This document shows positions 33,520 to 46,717 of a stretch of 64,000 bases of DNA, piece after piece. The position numbers were made by a program, and so were the translations under genes. Origin of the DNA: Misgurnus anguillicaudatus (Eukaryota > Chordata > Actinopteri > Cypriniformes > Cobitidae); the NCBI RefSeq assembly GCF_027580225.2, contig NC_073354.2, forward strand, positions 22,589,001 to 22,653,000, given 5' to 3'. The notes under the pieces are model-generated. The model was not told where the DNA came from and ran no database searches. It saw only the letters and a list, made by a program, of their open reading frames with translations. Position 1 is the stretch's first letter. Each line of letters starts with the position of its first letter.

Positions 33520-34803
33520 AGTATAAATTCTGGTAATAATCACATTTTAAAACTGTTACTAAGATTTTCTGATCAATTTTAGACGATCCAATCACAAGTG
33601 ATCAGATAAATAGGGGGGTAAACAGTGTGCAAAACATCTTGTGTTCAAATCACAAAACATACATGTGAGCACATCGGTCCTGATGCAATGAAGCAAAGCA
33701 GCTTTAAGATTAAATGAATCAGAAAAATTAGAAAATCAGGCAAAAACCTGCAAGTCAAATGCACAAATGATTAATGAAAACAGCAATGCGTGTCATCTGA
33801 CCACTTGTGATCACATCACTTGATGAATGCATCTTAATATGGGGTGTAAATGGTGTCATTAATTGATGTTACCTTTGCTGTTTACACCAAGATTCTCAGT
33901 AAGCCTACAGAGAGCACACAACACACATGCATGCCTTTGGCATCCTTTGGCAGGATGCGTGTCAACAACTTTAGCACAATGGCTGAATTGAATGTCCTAA
34001 TTGGATTACACTACAAAGTGAAAAGCATGTGCCAAGTTGGTTTTACATAACATTGTAATTTTTATTGTATTATGACATCTTTATCTATTATTTGATTTTG
34101 CATATTATTTGTGTAAAGATGCATACAAACCGTTGGCAAACGGAAGTGGGCATGTCCAGCTGCACGACAAAGTTGAGAACAGTTCATATGCAAGTTTATG
34201 GAAATGACGAGCAACTATCGGGAGTGACAACCAATGAGAGTGTAGCAGTGAAGTTTACATCATCCCTCTTTCGTCATTTACTGAGAAGACGGTTACTCAT
34301 TTGCTGACCAGAGCTACATTTTACTGCAAGTATCTTGGGAATACCCATGTTTGTGACAAACAAATAACATTTTGTTTATTAAATATTGTTTAACAAGTTC
34401 TCATTAACATGTAATCAATAGGGAATGAGATAAAGCATATTTGGCATGCTGTCCAAAGGGAGGACTCCGAGCTCGGAATTTTAGCCAGAACCCAGATTAC
34501 TCCCCCCTCTTTAACTGGGATAGATGTCCTGAGATTGAGGGGAAGGGATGAAGGAGGGATGCTGCAAAAACTGTCACGGGACAGAGGTGATGGACAGCTA
34601 TATATAGACACCTCTTTGCGCTGATTGGTTGGATTACATGAATGTGCTGTTGCTGTTCCCAAAAAACTTAGTTCAATAAATTTCATTAACTGGTTAAAAA
34701 CAACAGCAAACACAGAAAACAATGTCTCAAAGGTTCACAGGGAAGTTTTGTGGACAAACAGCACGATTGCAGGGGAAAGTCTAATATGTTTAAGCAAAAC
34801 CTC
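33520..34803. other. No recognisable gene or repeat
   Basis: Several short frames (33850-34050, 34065-34307, 34390-34722) lack known motifs. Confidence 0.4.
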
Positions 34804-36287
34804 TTAAAGGTGCAATGTGTACATTTTAGCAGCATCTAGTGGTGAGGTTGCGAAATGCAACCAACAGCTCAGTCCACTGCTCACCCCTCACTTTTAAAAC
34901 GCATAGAGAAGCTACGGTAGCCACTAGGGGTGGCACGGTTCATGAAAAAAATCCGACCCGTTCGGTTCGCTTGTCTCGGTTCGGAGCGCGTGTGTGTCGT
35001 ACGGTTCAACGGTTCATGGCATGCGCAATGTATGTAGCCTCGTGCCCTGTATGTGACCTCAGATAGCGTGTTCCCCTTTCGCGAATAGCGCGAAAGAAGA
35101 GGTGACTAGTGTGGAGAGTGAGTGCTGCCGGTCATGTTACGTGTAGAAATGGCAAGAGGGAGAGAAAAAGAAGTCTGCCCGCAGTTGGAGGATGCGCCAG
35201 CGTCGTATAAGTTTGTTGTGTGGAAACATTTTTTATTTCATGTTACCTATGATGACAGCGGAAATAAAACAATAGATACAGCCACACGCGACAGCCTTCT
35301 CTCCGACCATTTATCTAATCTGAGGTAATGAACACTGTTTTACGTCTTTTCGTATTCAGCGCTATTTTTAGCCTTTCGTTGATAAAACGAAAGCGGCTGA
35401 TTTCCGCGTAGTTTCATTTTGCTAGCGTGTGAAAGTTGCGCGATCTTATTACATAAACTGCCCCTTAAAGTAATCAGGACAGAAATGGTCAAAAGTGGAC
35501 AAAAGAGACGGATTTAAATATTACAGGTGTAAACGTTATGTTTCTCTCTCGTTCACATATTCTCTCTGCAGTATTTAAGCAGCCTCTCAGTGATAAATCT
35601 TAGAGCTACACTGAAGTTGGCATTTTGATAAATGCATGTTATCTTTGTGTGCTAAAAATGCACACAAAGTTCATGTAGATGGCAATACACATTCTCTTTT
35701 TTGCCAAATAAATGAAAAGCATGTTGAAATCATCAATGTCTTCCCTCTCTCTGTGTCAAAATCTTGCCTGGCTTTCCTCAGGGATGTGTTCAATAATGTG
35801 CTTAAAGTCAAATTCAGTTTGTGCATGATTACATGATATAACTTTTTTTAATACTGTATCCTAAATTATGGATAATTAATACATTAATAAGATAATACAT
35901 TTCTGGAGTGTTAAAAAAAATAACAACAAGAACCGTACTGAACCGAGAACCGTGACCATAGAACCGTGATACGAACCGAACCGAGGGTTTTGTGAACCGT
36001 GCCACCCCTAGTAGCCACCACCAAAAAAACATGTCATCGTCGAACACATCTTAGTAAAAAAAGTTTGTCTGTTAAGGGCTTCTGTAGAAAACATGGTGGC
36101 ACAAAATGGCGACTTCCACGTAAGGGGACCCTCTGTGCATTTAGATAAAATCATCTCATTCTATGGTAATTAAAACATAACGGTTCATTATAAAAAGGTC
36201 TTTATACACCCCTGATAATATAGTTTTGTATATTATTTTGCATTTCTGTCAAGAGATCCTTCTAAAAATTACACACTGCACCTTTAA
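34804..36287. mobile_element. TTAA-bounded repeat, copy 2, split by a hAT element
   Basis: The left part (34804-34924, aaaggtgcaatgtgtacatt, gcatctagtggtgaggttgc) and right part (36019-36287, ending ttacacactgcacctttaa) reconstruct the same repeat as 50480-50858 in reverse. The hAT-like element 34925-36010 lies between. Confidence 0.85.
34925..36010. mobile_element. hAT-like element with TAGGGGTGGCACGGTTC termini
   Basis: The inverted ends are flanked by a perfect 8-bp duplication GTAGCCAC (34917-34924, 36011-36018). 1086 bp. A frame at 35122-35328 has some resemblance in composition to a BED-type zinc-finger region (VVWKHFLFH), as found in hAT transposases, but it lacks enough ligands to call. 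Confidence 0.88.
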
Positions 36288-37117
36288 GCAAAGAGGAACA
36301 GACAGCAATAAAAACAAAAATCTCAGAAAAGTGTGATCGGACACACAGTAATCCCTGCAAGAGTTCTGGAGTGCGTGTTCCCACCAAGCGTAGGAAATGA
36401 ACTCTGCCCAAGGAAACAGCAACACTTCCTGCAGTTGGCATACACTAGTTTAAAAACACAGTTGCTCTCAGCCACACTTTCAGTAAAGAGCAAAGATTAC
36501 AGAAGGTGAACAAATATCGAGCTAGAAAAAGCATTGTTGTGGTGTTCTTTAAATTTGTTTCAACCCCCAAACCTTTAATAACATCAGCATAATAAAAATT
36601 TTGGTGTATCTTAAAATATGACAAGACATAAAATACGAACACATAAGGGTCACAACCTCGAACTCAGAATTAAAAAATGGAATCGTCGATGCTGCCACGC
36701 CCACATGTCACGTTAAAAAAACACACGTTTTGAGTGCTGCGAGTCAACCTCCTCTAACTTTGCTACCTACAGCCAGTTAATAGATAGCATGGCAGATGCA
36801 GGAGACACCATGCGAGCTGCTCTTTACATGGGAAACAAAAAAACAGCACGTTCCTCCCGCCTTCAGCTGAACTCAATCAGAACAGAGAATGCACGCGTGG
36901 ACAGCAAAACGCCGTCTGTGACAGGACCGGTCGTTTCTCTGAACTGAGATCTGTTTAACTTATTTCAGTTGCTTAAGAGTTATGAAAACAGCATTTAAAC
37001 ATGACTTATTGGGGTATAGTCTCACAATCTCGTCTGACGCTAATAAAAGCACGTTTTTAAGGTGCAAAGTACTGACAGATGTTCATCTGACAGGAAGTTT
37101 TGCTTTATCAGGTATGT
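36288..37117. other. No recognisable gene or repeat
   Basis: The 65-codon minus frame 36445-36642 has no recognisable domain. Confidence 0.45.
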
Positions 37118-37125
37118 GCGTGTAC

Positions 37126-38696
37126 TAGGGCTGTCCTCGACTAAGGATTTACATGTTCGAATCAGAATTGTCGAATCTTTTCATAGTCGACCGATAGTCG
37201 AATCATCTATGTGTGTGTGTGCATGGGTTGGGAGGGGGTCAGACCAGGTACAAATTGATAACTTTTATTTTCTTTCACAAGCAGCACACATAAACAAGTT
37301 TCTGATTAAGTGACCAAAAGTGATGAACGAAGACAAAACTGACGATGCATTTATATATTGTTAAGGTAAAATGTAAGGCAACATTTGTTTAATTATTCCT
37401 CATAACATTTTAAAGCCACGATCTACAGAACATCACACAAAAAAACATTTTGATAACTAAACCTAAAAATATAACAAAGGTGATCCTGCCTTGGAAACCT
37501 CCGCTGCTAATTCAGTGTTTTTATTTAATTTGGAGATTAAGCGCGACAAAGCAGTCATGACAAAAAAAACGACAAATGAGAAATGACAAATAATTTGTGA
37601 TTGTTACTGCAAATTATTAAAACTATAAGCTTTATATACAATTCATAAAAACACTGAAATTAATGATTTTATAGACACTACGCGTTATTATTTAGCACAG
37701 AAATACCTGCTTGCTTTCACTTTGATCATCTCCATTCACTTTAGATACAGAAACAACTGATGATATTATTTATTTCAGAAATCTCTTTTCAATCATTTGA
37801 AAGTGAACACCAACCATAATATTAAATCACAAGAAAGACAGTCGTGTCAGGAATAAATATAGGTTCGGTGCAGATATTTTCCGTTTCATCACCAAAATTT
37901 AAAGAAACGGCTAACCTGTTTTGTAGTTTAACTTTTGACAATATAACCACTATGTTCTAAATACATTTTAAAAACTTATACCCGTCGAAAACATCCGTTT
38001 TTTAATGTTTTAGTTTGATGAACTTCTAAATATGAGACGAAGCGCACCTAGCACGTTCGGCTAAATTGCATGCGCAAGCATGGCCAGCACGCAATAATGC
38101 AAAATCTATACAACGAAAAGCAATCCAAAATGTACAGACTTAAATTAGATCAGAATTTACCTTTATAATAAATACATTTTTTTAATAAAATAAGGTCAGA
38201 AGTTACAAAGTGCAGAACAAATATGTGCGTGCACGAAAACAAAACACAAGCCAAATAGATACATCAGATAACCCAGCGTGATTTATAAATAAAATAAAAT
38301 AAAGAAATTATTAAAAGAATGAACATATAGCCAAAATTGCCAGCTTTTGCTTTTAAATGTAGAAACAAAGAGGCAATGGTTTATTAACATAGGAACCTCT
38401 TATGGGCATGTAGTCCGGTCACAGCGGTTGCTGGATTTATTAACGCATTTTAAAAATATTTATTGAAAGCTGATACTTCACATATTATTTGCAGAATTAT
38501 AATAATATGCTGTATATTAATATATTGGGAGAAAGCTGTTATATGTGAAATCAGATAATGTGTGCACCATATACGGCCAAAATTAAAGGATCCTCATTTC
38601 ATAACACATCTGCGACGATTCGACTGTGAGATTGGTAGTCGAATCAGGCTTCTCCTATCGATGCATCGAATCTTCGACTATTCGGGGTCACCCCTA
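37126..38696. mobile_element. hAT-like element with TAGGGCTGTCCTCGAC left terminus
   Basis: A perfect 8-bp duplication GCGTGTAC flanks it (37118-37125, 38697-38704). The left end TAGGGCTGTCCTCGAC pairs imperfectly with the right end ggGGTCACCCCTA. Both ends carry gtcgaatc / gattcgac repeats. 1571 bp, no recognisable transposase. Confidence 0.85.
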
Positions 38697-38835
38697 GCGT
38701 GTACCATATTTTTCCACTGGCAACATGACCAACATGGCAGGGCATCTTCAGGTTCAAGGTCAGGTATTATATTTCATAAAAGTCTAGTCTTAAAATGGCA
38801 TAGCAACCTGTTCTTTCAAAAAAAGTAAAAGAGAA

Positions 38836-38869
38836 TTGTTTGAGTCTTGGAGAATCGTGACACCCCTAC
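38836..38869 (-). repeat. Isolated hAT-type terminus
   Basis: ggagaatcgtgacacccctac is a hAT-style end (TAGGGGTGTCACGATTCTCC on the minus strand) without a partner found nearby. It may be the end of an element that the 37126-38696 insertion entered. Confidence 0.45.
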
Positions 38870-39464
38870 GAACACATGACGTGGGAAATAAGATCACAAG
38901 AGATGAAAGACATCTGTGTTCTTCGAAACAAGATATGAGATCATTACAAAGCACAGTGACACAGCAGACTGTGTGCACCAGAAAGCACTGGGACGGCTAA
39001 AGAGATGAATCTCTAGAGGGTTTGTCCCATTTCAGTTAGACAACATGATCTAGTTTTCATGATCTAAACGGGATTTAACAGATTACCTGAATGGCTGAGA
39101 TCAAAGGATTTGTAGCAGTTCAAAACGCACACCCATCCTGTGTCATTTAAAAAATATATATTAAAAGAATGATTATATGATATATTTATAAGTAGTTGAA
39201 AATAGCAATGGACAGTACAGTTCATTTTAAAACCAGGTTGCCTTTTACTTATTGATAAAACTTTCATCTTTGTTTTGAAGTCAACGTCCTAATAAGCTTG
39301 AAGATTAACCTACTTTCCTTCTAGTGATTCATTCACAGTCACAGATCTGTTGACATTCCCTTTTCTTTGCAGTAATTCCATGTAAGGCTAAAAAATGTTA
39401 GGAATTTTTACATTCTAGTTTGAAAGGTGTATCAAAAAAAAAAAAAAAAAAAACACTTCTAACA
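38870..39464. other. No recognisable gene; poly-A tract at 39430-39453
   Basis: Only the A-run just upstream of the SINE tail stands out. Confidence 0.5.
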
Positions 39465-39521
39465 TTACATTAACATTTCTTAATTTAGCAGCCACTTTTA
39501 TCCAAAGTGACTTACAAACAA
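39465..39521 (-). repeat. SINE tail fragment, reverse orientation
   Basis: cattaacatttcttaattta, then gcagccacttttatccaaag and tgacttac match the dispersed SINE tail. Confidence 0.6.
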
Positions 39522-40838
39522 CACTCTAAAAACAAACAGTGCTAAATAGGACTAAAAGTGGTTCCCTGGGGCCTCATTTATCAAGCGTGCGTACGCACAG
39601 AAGTGTGCGTAAAGTGTGCGTAGGAACAGTTTTACGCAAAGTGTGGAATTTATCAAATTGCACTTATACTTAGAAATGTGTGTAAATATACGCACACCTC
39701 GGAGTATGCGTACGCAGAGCATCTAGTGGTAGAATAGCGATACTACACAGCACCCTGTTCCAGTGAGTATAAAGAAGTGTCTATTTATTATCCACAAGCA
39801 GGTGTTAAAAATGATTAATGTCAGTATGGTAACAGCAAATAAGTATAATGATTTATTTGTGATATGTATCTGTTTCTGTGAAAGCACATGTGATTTGTAT
39901 TAATGAAGTCTCCGTCAAATGCTTGACACAGTGCAATGGCTTATCTAGCGTTATTGGAAGACTTGGCAAATAATCCATTTCGCCGGTAGCGCGTTTTCAA
40001 AGATCGCGCCAATGATGCTGGTTATATATGCTGCTGTCCAAGGTGGAAAGTTGTCTGTCCTCCTCCAGTTGCACTCGTTTCACGTCGGTGTGCTGTGACG
40101 CGGTTTTTTTTTTTTTTTTTTGCTGATAATTTAATGTCAGACTTTTTTATTTCTAAAAGTGTTCTCATACCCAACGGAATTAAACTCACTGGTAACATGT
40201 TCCCATGCAGATTTGTTTTCTTTTGTTAGTCATTCCTCTCATACTAAGTGAACCAAACAGGATGTGTTATTAGGATTTAACCTCATCCCCCAGTAACTCA
40301 ATTTCTGCGTCTGTAAGTTTCTCTTTTATGCTCTCTTTGCCATTATTGCGACGAGGGAAAAAGCACAACCACGTGACTTATAACGGGAGGTGTTGTCACC
40401 ATATATGGTTCATTGGAGGCGTTTCGAAATGCAAATGAACATGAACGTGCACGAGCATGGTGCTTAAGAACAAGTGGGATTTATCATCAAGGATTACTTA
40501 CTGATGTGCGTACGAACCACGTGCGCACGTTTGATAAATCCCGATTTTTTTGTACTTAGGCACATTCTAAATTTCATTCGTAGGTACAAATATAGAACAT
40601 TTTCTACGCAATGTTGATAAATGAGGCCCCTGGCTCGTAATCATAGGGGAACCATTTTAATTGGGATATAGCACCTATATAGAACCATATTGTGCTATAA
40701 AGAACCATACCTGGGGCTATAGTGGTGGTATATCACATGGTTCTTCATAGGTACTTTACAGGTGCTATATAGCACTTAAAATGGTTCCCTATATGATTAC
40801 GAGCTTTCAGTGCTATTTAGCATCGTTTTTTTAGAGTG
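39522..40838. mobile_element. Foldback element split by a second element
   Basis: CACTCTAAAAAC at the left and TTTTTTTAGAGTG at the right are inverted. The arms share gtgctaaatag, ctcgtaatcat and ggaaccattttaa segments. The left arm is interrupted by the element 39570-40628. Confidence 0.78.
39570..40628. mobile_element. Element with GGCCTCATTTATCAA termini
   Basis: The inverted ends GGCCTCATTTATCAA and TTGATAAATGAGGCC are flanked by CCTGG (39565-39569, 40629-40633). Inner termini are rich in gtgcgtacgcac / cgtgcgcacg motifs. 1059 bp, no transposase recognised. Confidence 0.78.
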
Positions 40839-41840
40839 AAAAGAGCATTTAACATTGAATGACATGCAAAAATAATTAGTCGCTTTATGTGCGAGTCAGA
40901 CGGCTCTTTCTTCCTTGGTCGGTTCATGGCCAGTTTAAGTTGCAAAAATCACCATTCCTTCTGCTGTAGTGAAACGACTGATAATAAAGCCAGGCATCAG
41001 CATGCAGTGAGTCACCTCAGACAGCCTTTGGCCCTGACTTGATTGAAAATAAGAAAGAAATGAAGGAAGTAAAAATTCGAAGAATCAGGGCCGAAAAAGA
41101 TGAAAAACATCAGCGTAATATTGTTGTATAACTTTGACGCAACGTAATAGCGTGTGTTGTCGTGTAGAGCAGGAAGACTGGCAGGCACAGCGTGTTCCGG
41201 ACACAGGAAGTCCATGTGCATTTTATGAAAGGCACATTCAGCACTGACCAGCTGTACTACAGCAAACACTAATGCCCCTCTTTCATGCTCAGTCCGGTTC
41301 TTTAACATCACACTAGGCTTGGACGACTTCCCCTCTCTTCACCTTTATGTCTGCATATCCCGGTTGAGGTTACAGACTTCAGATAAGCCACCTATAGTGA
41401 TTGAGGAACAACTCCAACCACTGGCCTTCAATGGAAAGGTCAGGCATGACGGCACACCAACTGTAGATCAAGCACTGGGGCACTTCCAGACTGGCCATAG
41501 ACCAATAAAGAAACAAATCCTAAAGCTGTGGTTGCCAGCTGAATGACTTTGCTGGCGTTTATATGCATGAATACAGCACAAGACCTTTTGAACCGGTGGC
41601 CACTGAACTCTACAGGCCATGCAGTAATAGTGAAAAGTTTACAAGTGCTTGTGTGTGCGTAGTTGGCTATAGACACAACTGTCACCAGAAAACTTCCTTT
41701 TCAGGACAACCTCATTATAACTGCTTGATTTAAGAGGCAACATGCGTCTATGGTATGTTTGTGTGTTATAGTATGAAGTGTCACTAGCTGTTTGGGTCAA
41801 AGCATCTGCTATATGTAACTGTTAAACAAACCATTTTAAC
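40839..41840. other. No recognisable gene or repeat
   Basis: Overlapping frames 41012-41311 (minus), 41319-41546 (plus) and 41440-41685 (minus) have no recognisable domains. Confidence 0.4.
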
Positions 41841-43140
41841 CAGGGGCCAGCATCGACTGGGGGCCTCAATAAATGACTAAGCGGGCCACAAGATTACTTA
41901 AATTATTTTATGGGTGATTCTCACGAGGCCATTGGGACACCACGGCACTGGTGGTTTGGGCTTTGAAATGTGTAATATAGTAACATTAAAAAGCATCAGA
42001 ATTAACACAATACTGTGTTCTGCCTTGCACAGTGTGTGATTTCAGCATGGGAATTTGTAGTTGTAGATTTTGTCTCGTTTTCTGCTGGGGTTCTCGTTGC
42101 CGCGGTGTGTCCGGCTGTGTTTGAACGTGCGTTATGTTGTAATTTAATCAAATTAACACAAAAATATTAAGAAAAACAATAAATGGATGTTTTGCTAGAC
42201 TACTTTAGATGACAGAAAAATATTTACTGAATATTCATGTATAATAATAATGAAGAAAAATTAGGAAAATGATGTGTCCATGCCTGATGTTCTCATCCTC
42301 CGCAACACTTTTTGAGAACAGTTTAAGCACACATACAGAATTTTAATAAAGTTTGATTTTGAGTGACCAAGCACATGGACCAGTTACTTCAAGATGGCTA
42401 CCAGGTAAGATCATTTTTTTTACAGTTAATTTAAAATATTGTCTTGTCAGAATGCTTACACGACATTTTGATTTTCATTACCGCAACAGATGCTTATTAA
42501 ATGTTAATTTAATTAATAGAAGCATAATACTTTGATTTTAAATGCATGTGCATAATCTCCAAATTATGTTCTTTCAGGTTTGTCATGTCATTTTGAAAAT
42601 ATGTCAGTGTTGATGTTTTCTGACTGTTGCGGTAATGAGATTTTTTAGGACTAATTTTTTTAATTATGTTACAAAAAGTGTTAAATGATAAGTCAAAGTT
42701 TTTATATTAATGTTCCCATCTACTCCAGACTTTGTTTTTCAATTTTCATGCTTGCCATTTTTAAAACCAAGTTTTCGTGAGAATCACCCTTATATAAAAA
42801 ACAAAACAAGCTTTAAAATAAGCTTAAACAACTAAAAAAGTTGTTTATTAAAAGTCTATATTTTATTAGTCAGAATTGTAAGGGATGGTTGGGGTTTCTA
42901 ACATTGTTATGGTGGACAATGAGGGGGCTTTGAAGTCATCAGACAGGTTGACCGACTTCCCTAAACAACCCACTAATAGTAAAAAGTCATGTTATGACTG
43001 TTCTAAATACTGGCACATGACTTCACTTGTTTTCCAACCAGGGGTCGAGGGCCACAGGATGGCCTCAGCAGATTTCCAAGGGGGCCTCAAAATGACTTAA
43101 AATGATTAAATCAAGCATTAAAGTAAGCTAAAACAAACAA
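41841..43140 (+). repeat. Two copies of an AACCAGGGG-starting repeat
   Basis: aaccaggggccagcatcgac (41841) and aaccaggggtcgagggccac (43036) each run into ggggcctcaa-type sequence and an AT-rich tail (attacttaaattattt / gacttaaaatgattaaat, then aagctttaaaataagct / aagcattaaagtaagct). The first copy is split by the element 41922-42789. Confidence 0.55.
41922..42789 (+). mobile_element. Element with GGGTGATTCTCACGA termini, copy 1
   Basis: The inverted ends GGGTGATTCTCACGA and TCGTGAGAATCACCC are a perfect 15-bp pair. The internal cattaccgcaacag (about 42477) and its inverse tgttgcggtaatga (about 42627) are characteristic. An ATG-plus-splice-donor-like motif, caagatggctaccaggtaag, lies near 42390. 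A second copy is at 62537-63850. Confidence 0.8.
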
Positions 43141-43240
43141 AAATGACACAAAATGTTTCTTTGTGCCATTTTAGTGGCGAATAAACATCCGTCTAGTCAT
43201 TTCAAGCTCTAGTTAATTTTAATTGGAAAAAATTGAGTGA

Positions 43241-43866
43241 TCTGTCACTGGAATAATATCAGCTTCATGCAGAAATATGCTCAACGTCCTCTTATATGTC
43301 CGCACTTGTAGATAAAATCATGGCTAATAAAAGACATCACAGTGCATTAAATCCACTATAACTGTTAAGCGGTTATATAATAGAAATAATTCCGTTACAA
43401 TAAAAAACCTGGGACTCGGGAGGACCTGTTGTATTTTAGCCCTCATAAATGTCACGTACGTAAGGTTTCATTATGGAGTTCCCCCGGATTATGTTAATCG
43501 GATAAGCGTCACTACATGCTGAGATTTCCCAAACGCCCAATTAAGTGAACACCTTAAATATCTGTTGCATACAATAGAAATGATAAGTCTAAAAGTAACA
43601 ACTATTCATATTATTATACAATGTGTATCTTACCGTGCAGCAAAAAATAAATCGCAGCTGTAATATCAGAATGACGTGTCAATACCTCGCTAGCTTTTAT
43701 GATCACAAAACACCACACGCACTGCTTACCTTTGGTTGAATGCTGTATGTTAGTTGTCAATCTGTCACTGGAATAATATCAGCTTCATGCAGAAATATGC
43801 TTAACGTCCTCTTATATGTCCGCACTTGCAGGTAGATAAAATCATGGCTAACAAAAGACAGCACAG
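43241..43866 (+). repeat. Direct repeat of about 105 bp, 520 bp apart
   Basis: 43241-43342 and 43761-43866 are nearly identical (tctgtcactggaataatatc ... aaaagacatcacag). The second copy has a four-base insertion (cagg). The sequence between and around them is not otherwise recognised. A 37-codon plus-strand frame (43844-43957) begins in the second copy and has no known function. Confidence 0.85.
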
Positions 43867-46717
43867 AAAGCGAAAAACACATAAAATCCCAGAGAAGCGT
43901 TTTTGTCCTCAGCTGGTCGGACTGTTTGCTGTGACTCTCTGGAGCGGCGCCATTTGACTGCGCTTGAAAGCGAGCGACTCTTGAGACGACGCCAATGTGC
44001 TGTTCTGAGATCAGACTGCTCACTAGAGCCCTCTGCAGACTATACAGAGAGACTGTTTTTATTTCTATTCACATATAGATATGCATATATTCTTACATTT
44101 AATTTTTTAACGTATGTTTATAAATGTGTACTTTTAATGATTCGTTGGCAGGGTCTTTTACAATATATAAAAGGTATTTAAATCTTCAAAGGTATCTAAA
44201 AACTAGACAGCAATCACGTACACATCAAAATACGGTATTAAAATTTGCTGAATACATATAAAAAAGGAGAAAAAAAGATATATGAGAATTATTGCAGTTG
44301 TGTAGCAGACAAACTAGTAGTCAACTGTATTATAGTGCCATCTGCTGGGGATTAGACGAGGTTGTGATCATTCTCGTGCTTTGACCGCAATTGACACAAT
44401 TGTAAGTTAAATTACAACAACATGAAAAAGAAATAGTGCAAAAAATATACTAATGATTCATAATTCTTAATTATTAATACATCTTGATAAAATATTATTT
44501 TTTAAATCGCAGGATTCATTTCTGGAGTATATGAAACAACAAGCTACTAACATACATTGTATAGTTTTGTAAATGTTTTGTAAACTCAATACACTAATAT
44601 TATTATATAACAAATTATAATAGTAATAAATTATAGTAGAATAAAACAATACAATATCAATTTAAGTAGGCTAGGAGATCAAATAGGTATCCAAAGTCTT
44701 TTTTAACGCACTTTTTGACTGTACAAAATGTATGCAAAAATACGACCCTGTCTGTAAAACCAGATCACATAATCTAATAAGATTTGGAGCATCAAAGTAT
44801 TATTTCAGTAAGTGATCATTGATTTCAATCTTTGACATGGTCCTAGTCAATATTAAAAATATCAAGGTTACATTTTCACAGAATGTTCTTTAGATTATGT
44901 AGGATGATTTTTGTACAAAACAGTAAATCACAATAAAATGACTTTCACAGATGGATTTTCACAGATGCATCAGCTTATAACAAAGTTTCCTCACAAAGAC
45001 AAAATTTTCAACATTTCACACAGCTCACCTGAAACACTGGGACTAAACTTTGAAGATGTTTCTGCGTAAATCATTTCAGAAAAAATTAAAGGCCTTTCTA
45101 CTGTGTGCAATGTTTGGAACGACAGTGCTAAAGTTCACCGCTAGGTGTCAGTGTGATTTTACTAACAATGCATATGGACAGTCACAAGAGATTTCATTCA
45201 TGAAGCTTTGAAAAAACTGCACTTGTCTAGTTTCATTTGCTTACAGGGAGGCAGACTGCAGATCATGCCAGGACACGTTACAAATGTTAGATTTCAGCAT
45301 GTCGGTTGTTTGGGAAGTCTGCACACTAATCTACATTCTAATTTGATGCCTGAAAATTATGTCCAGTAAAAATGTGAAAGCATGCAAAATTGCAGGAGGC
45401 TGCTGGAGGCAGTGAGTGCCCTGTATAGTTATAAAATCATGACATTTTGACATAAACGAATTGCTAATGCGATGACAGAATTATTGTCTTGGAAACAAGG
45501 ACATTTTGTATGATGTAATGGCCTTGTTTCTTACTTCACTTTTCTTCCTGTGTGGTCTGCATTATATATCCCATTTCATAAAATACTGAATAAATGTAAA
45601 AAATGCAAAACAACCAAGTTACTATGAATAGGAGTATTGTAACACTGGGCTATTTATAGCATGTAAAGCTGCCTCATTTTGGCTCAAAATTATTTGACAT
45701 TTAATCAATTTATAACCTGATTATGGCAGAAAAAGGTGGGGTAAAATACATGCATGAAGAGTAAATGAAAAAGTAAATGAATCCCTTCCTGTGCATTTAA
45801 CTGCTTATGCCTCAAGGCCTACAAATCCCTTTACAAGACAGCAGTAAATGAAATAAGCTGTAAAGAGACACAGATAGCATCTAGCATGCATCCTTCTTGG
45901 TGAAAAATATTGGAGAGCACAACGGGTCAGATATTGCCTTGTGCTTTGGTGTTTACCTTTGCACTCAGTGTAGCCCAAGGCCAAGTCACTATGGCAACTT
46001 CCTTGCACCAGGAAGGGAATAATTGCAGTTCAGAATTTTTAAATGGATGGTGTGTTGTTGAAGGCGATAGTTTAAAGGTAAACAGTCACATAGCAACCTA
46101 TATACAGTATGTGGTGTGTTTCTGTGGATGCAAATCTTTGTAATAGTAGATTAAATGGTAGCTTGCTTTATAAGACAACAAAGTGGGGTTTGAATGTCCT
46201 CATTGACAATCAAAGAACTAAAGTAAATAAACAATTGTTTTAAGGATTTTGCTTAATCCAAAACAACAAATGTAAAATGAGAGAAATCCTGCACTATTAT
46301 TAGGTCACTATTCAAATAAGCAAATTTGTGATCTCAACTATGTTAATTCCTTTGCATGGAAAGTCAGGTTTCTATTGAAGCATGCAAGATGTTTATTGGA
46401 ATGTTCACAAATCATGCCGGGATAACATGGATCATCAGGTTTTGCATAATCTTATGCCAGCTTGAGTGCATGTTGTCATTAAAGCAAAAGGGCAACATAT
46501 CAAATCCTAAAATGAATTGAGATTCCTTTTAGCTTTTAATTCATCTTCGTACAGAAATTGCTATGCTGATAATATCATTTGTAACAAAAAACCTTGCATT
46601 TGAAAAATACAAAACTGTACAATTGGGTTGGATTGTTAACATTAGTAAATGTGTTCGCTAACTACTAACAATAAGGAATATAGTTTAACAGCATTAATTC
46701 ATCTTTGTCAAGGGTTG
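43867..46717. other. No recognisable gene or repeat
   Basis: AT-rich. Frames 43903-44181, 45805-46008 and 45910-46143 have no recognisable domain. Confidence 0.45.

Noticed and set aside
35122..35328. BED zinc finger of a hAT transposase
   Set aside because: Only a short composition-level resemblance; the Cys/His ligand set is incomplete.
43844..43957. 37-codon basic frame starting in the second direct repeat
   Set aside because: Too short and unmatched; the first repeat copy gives a different, shorter frame, so no conserved product.
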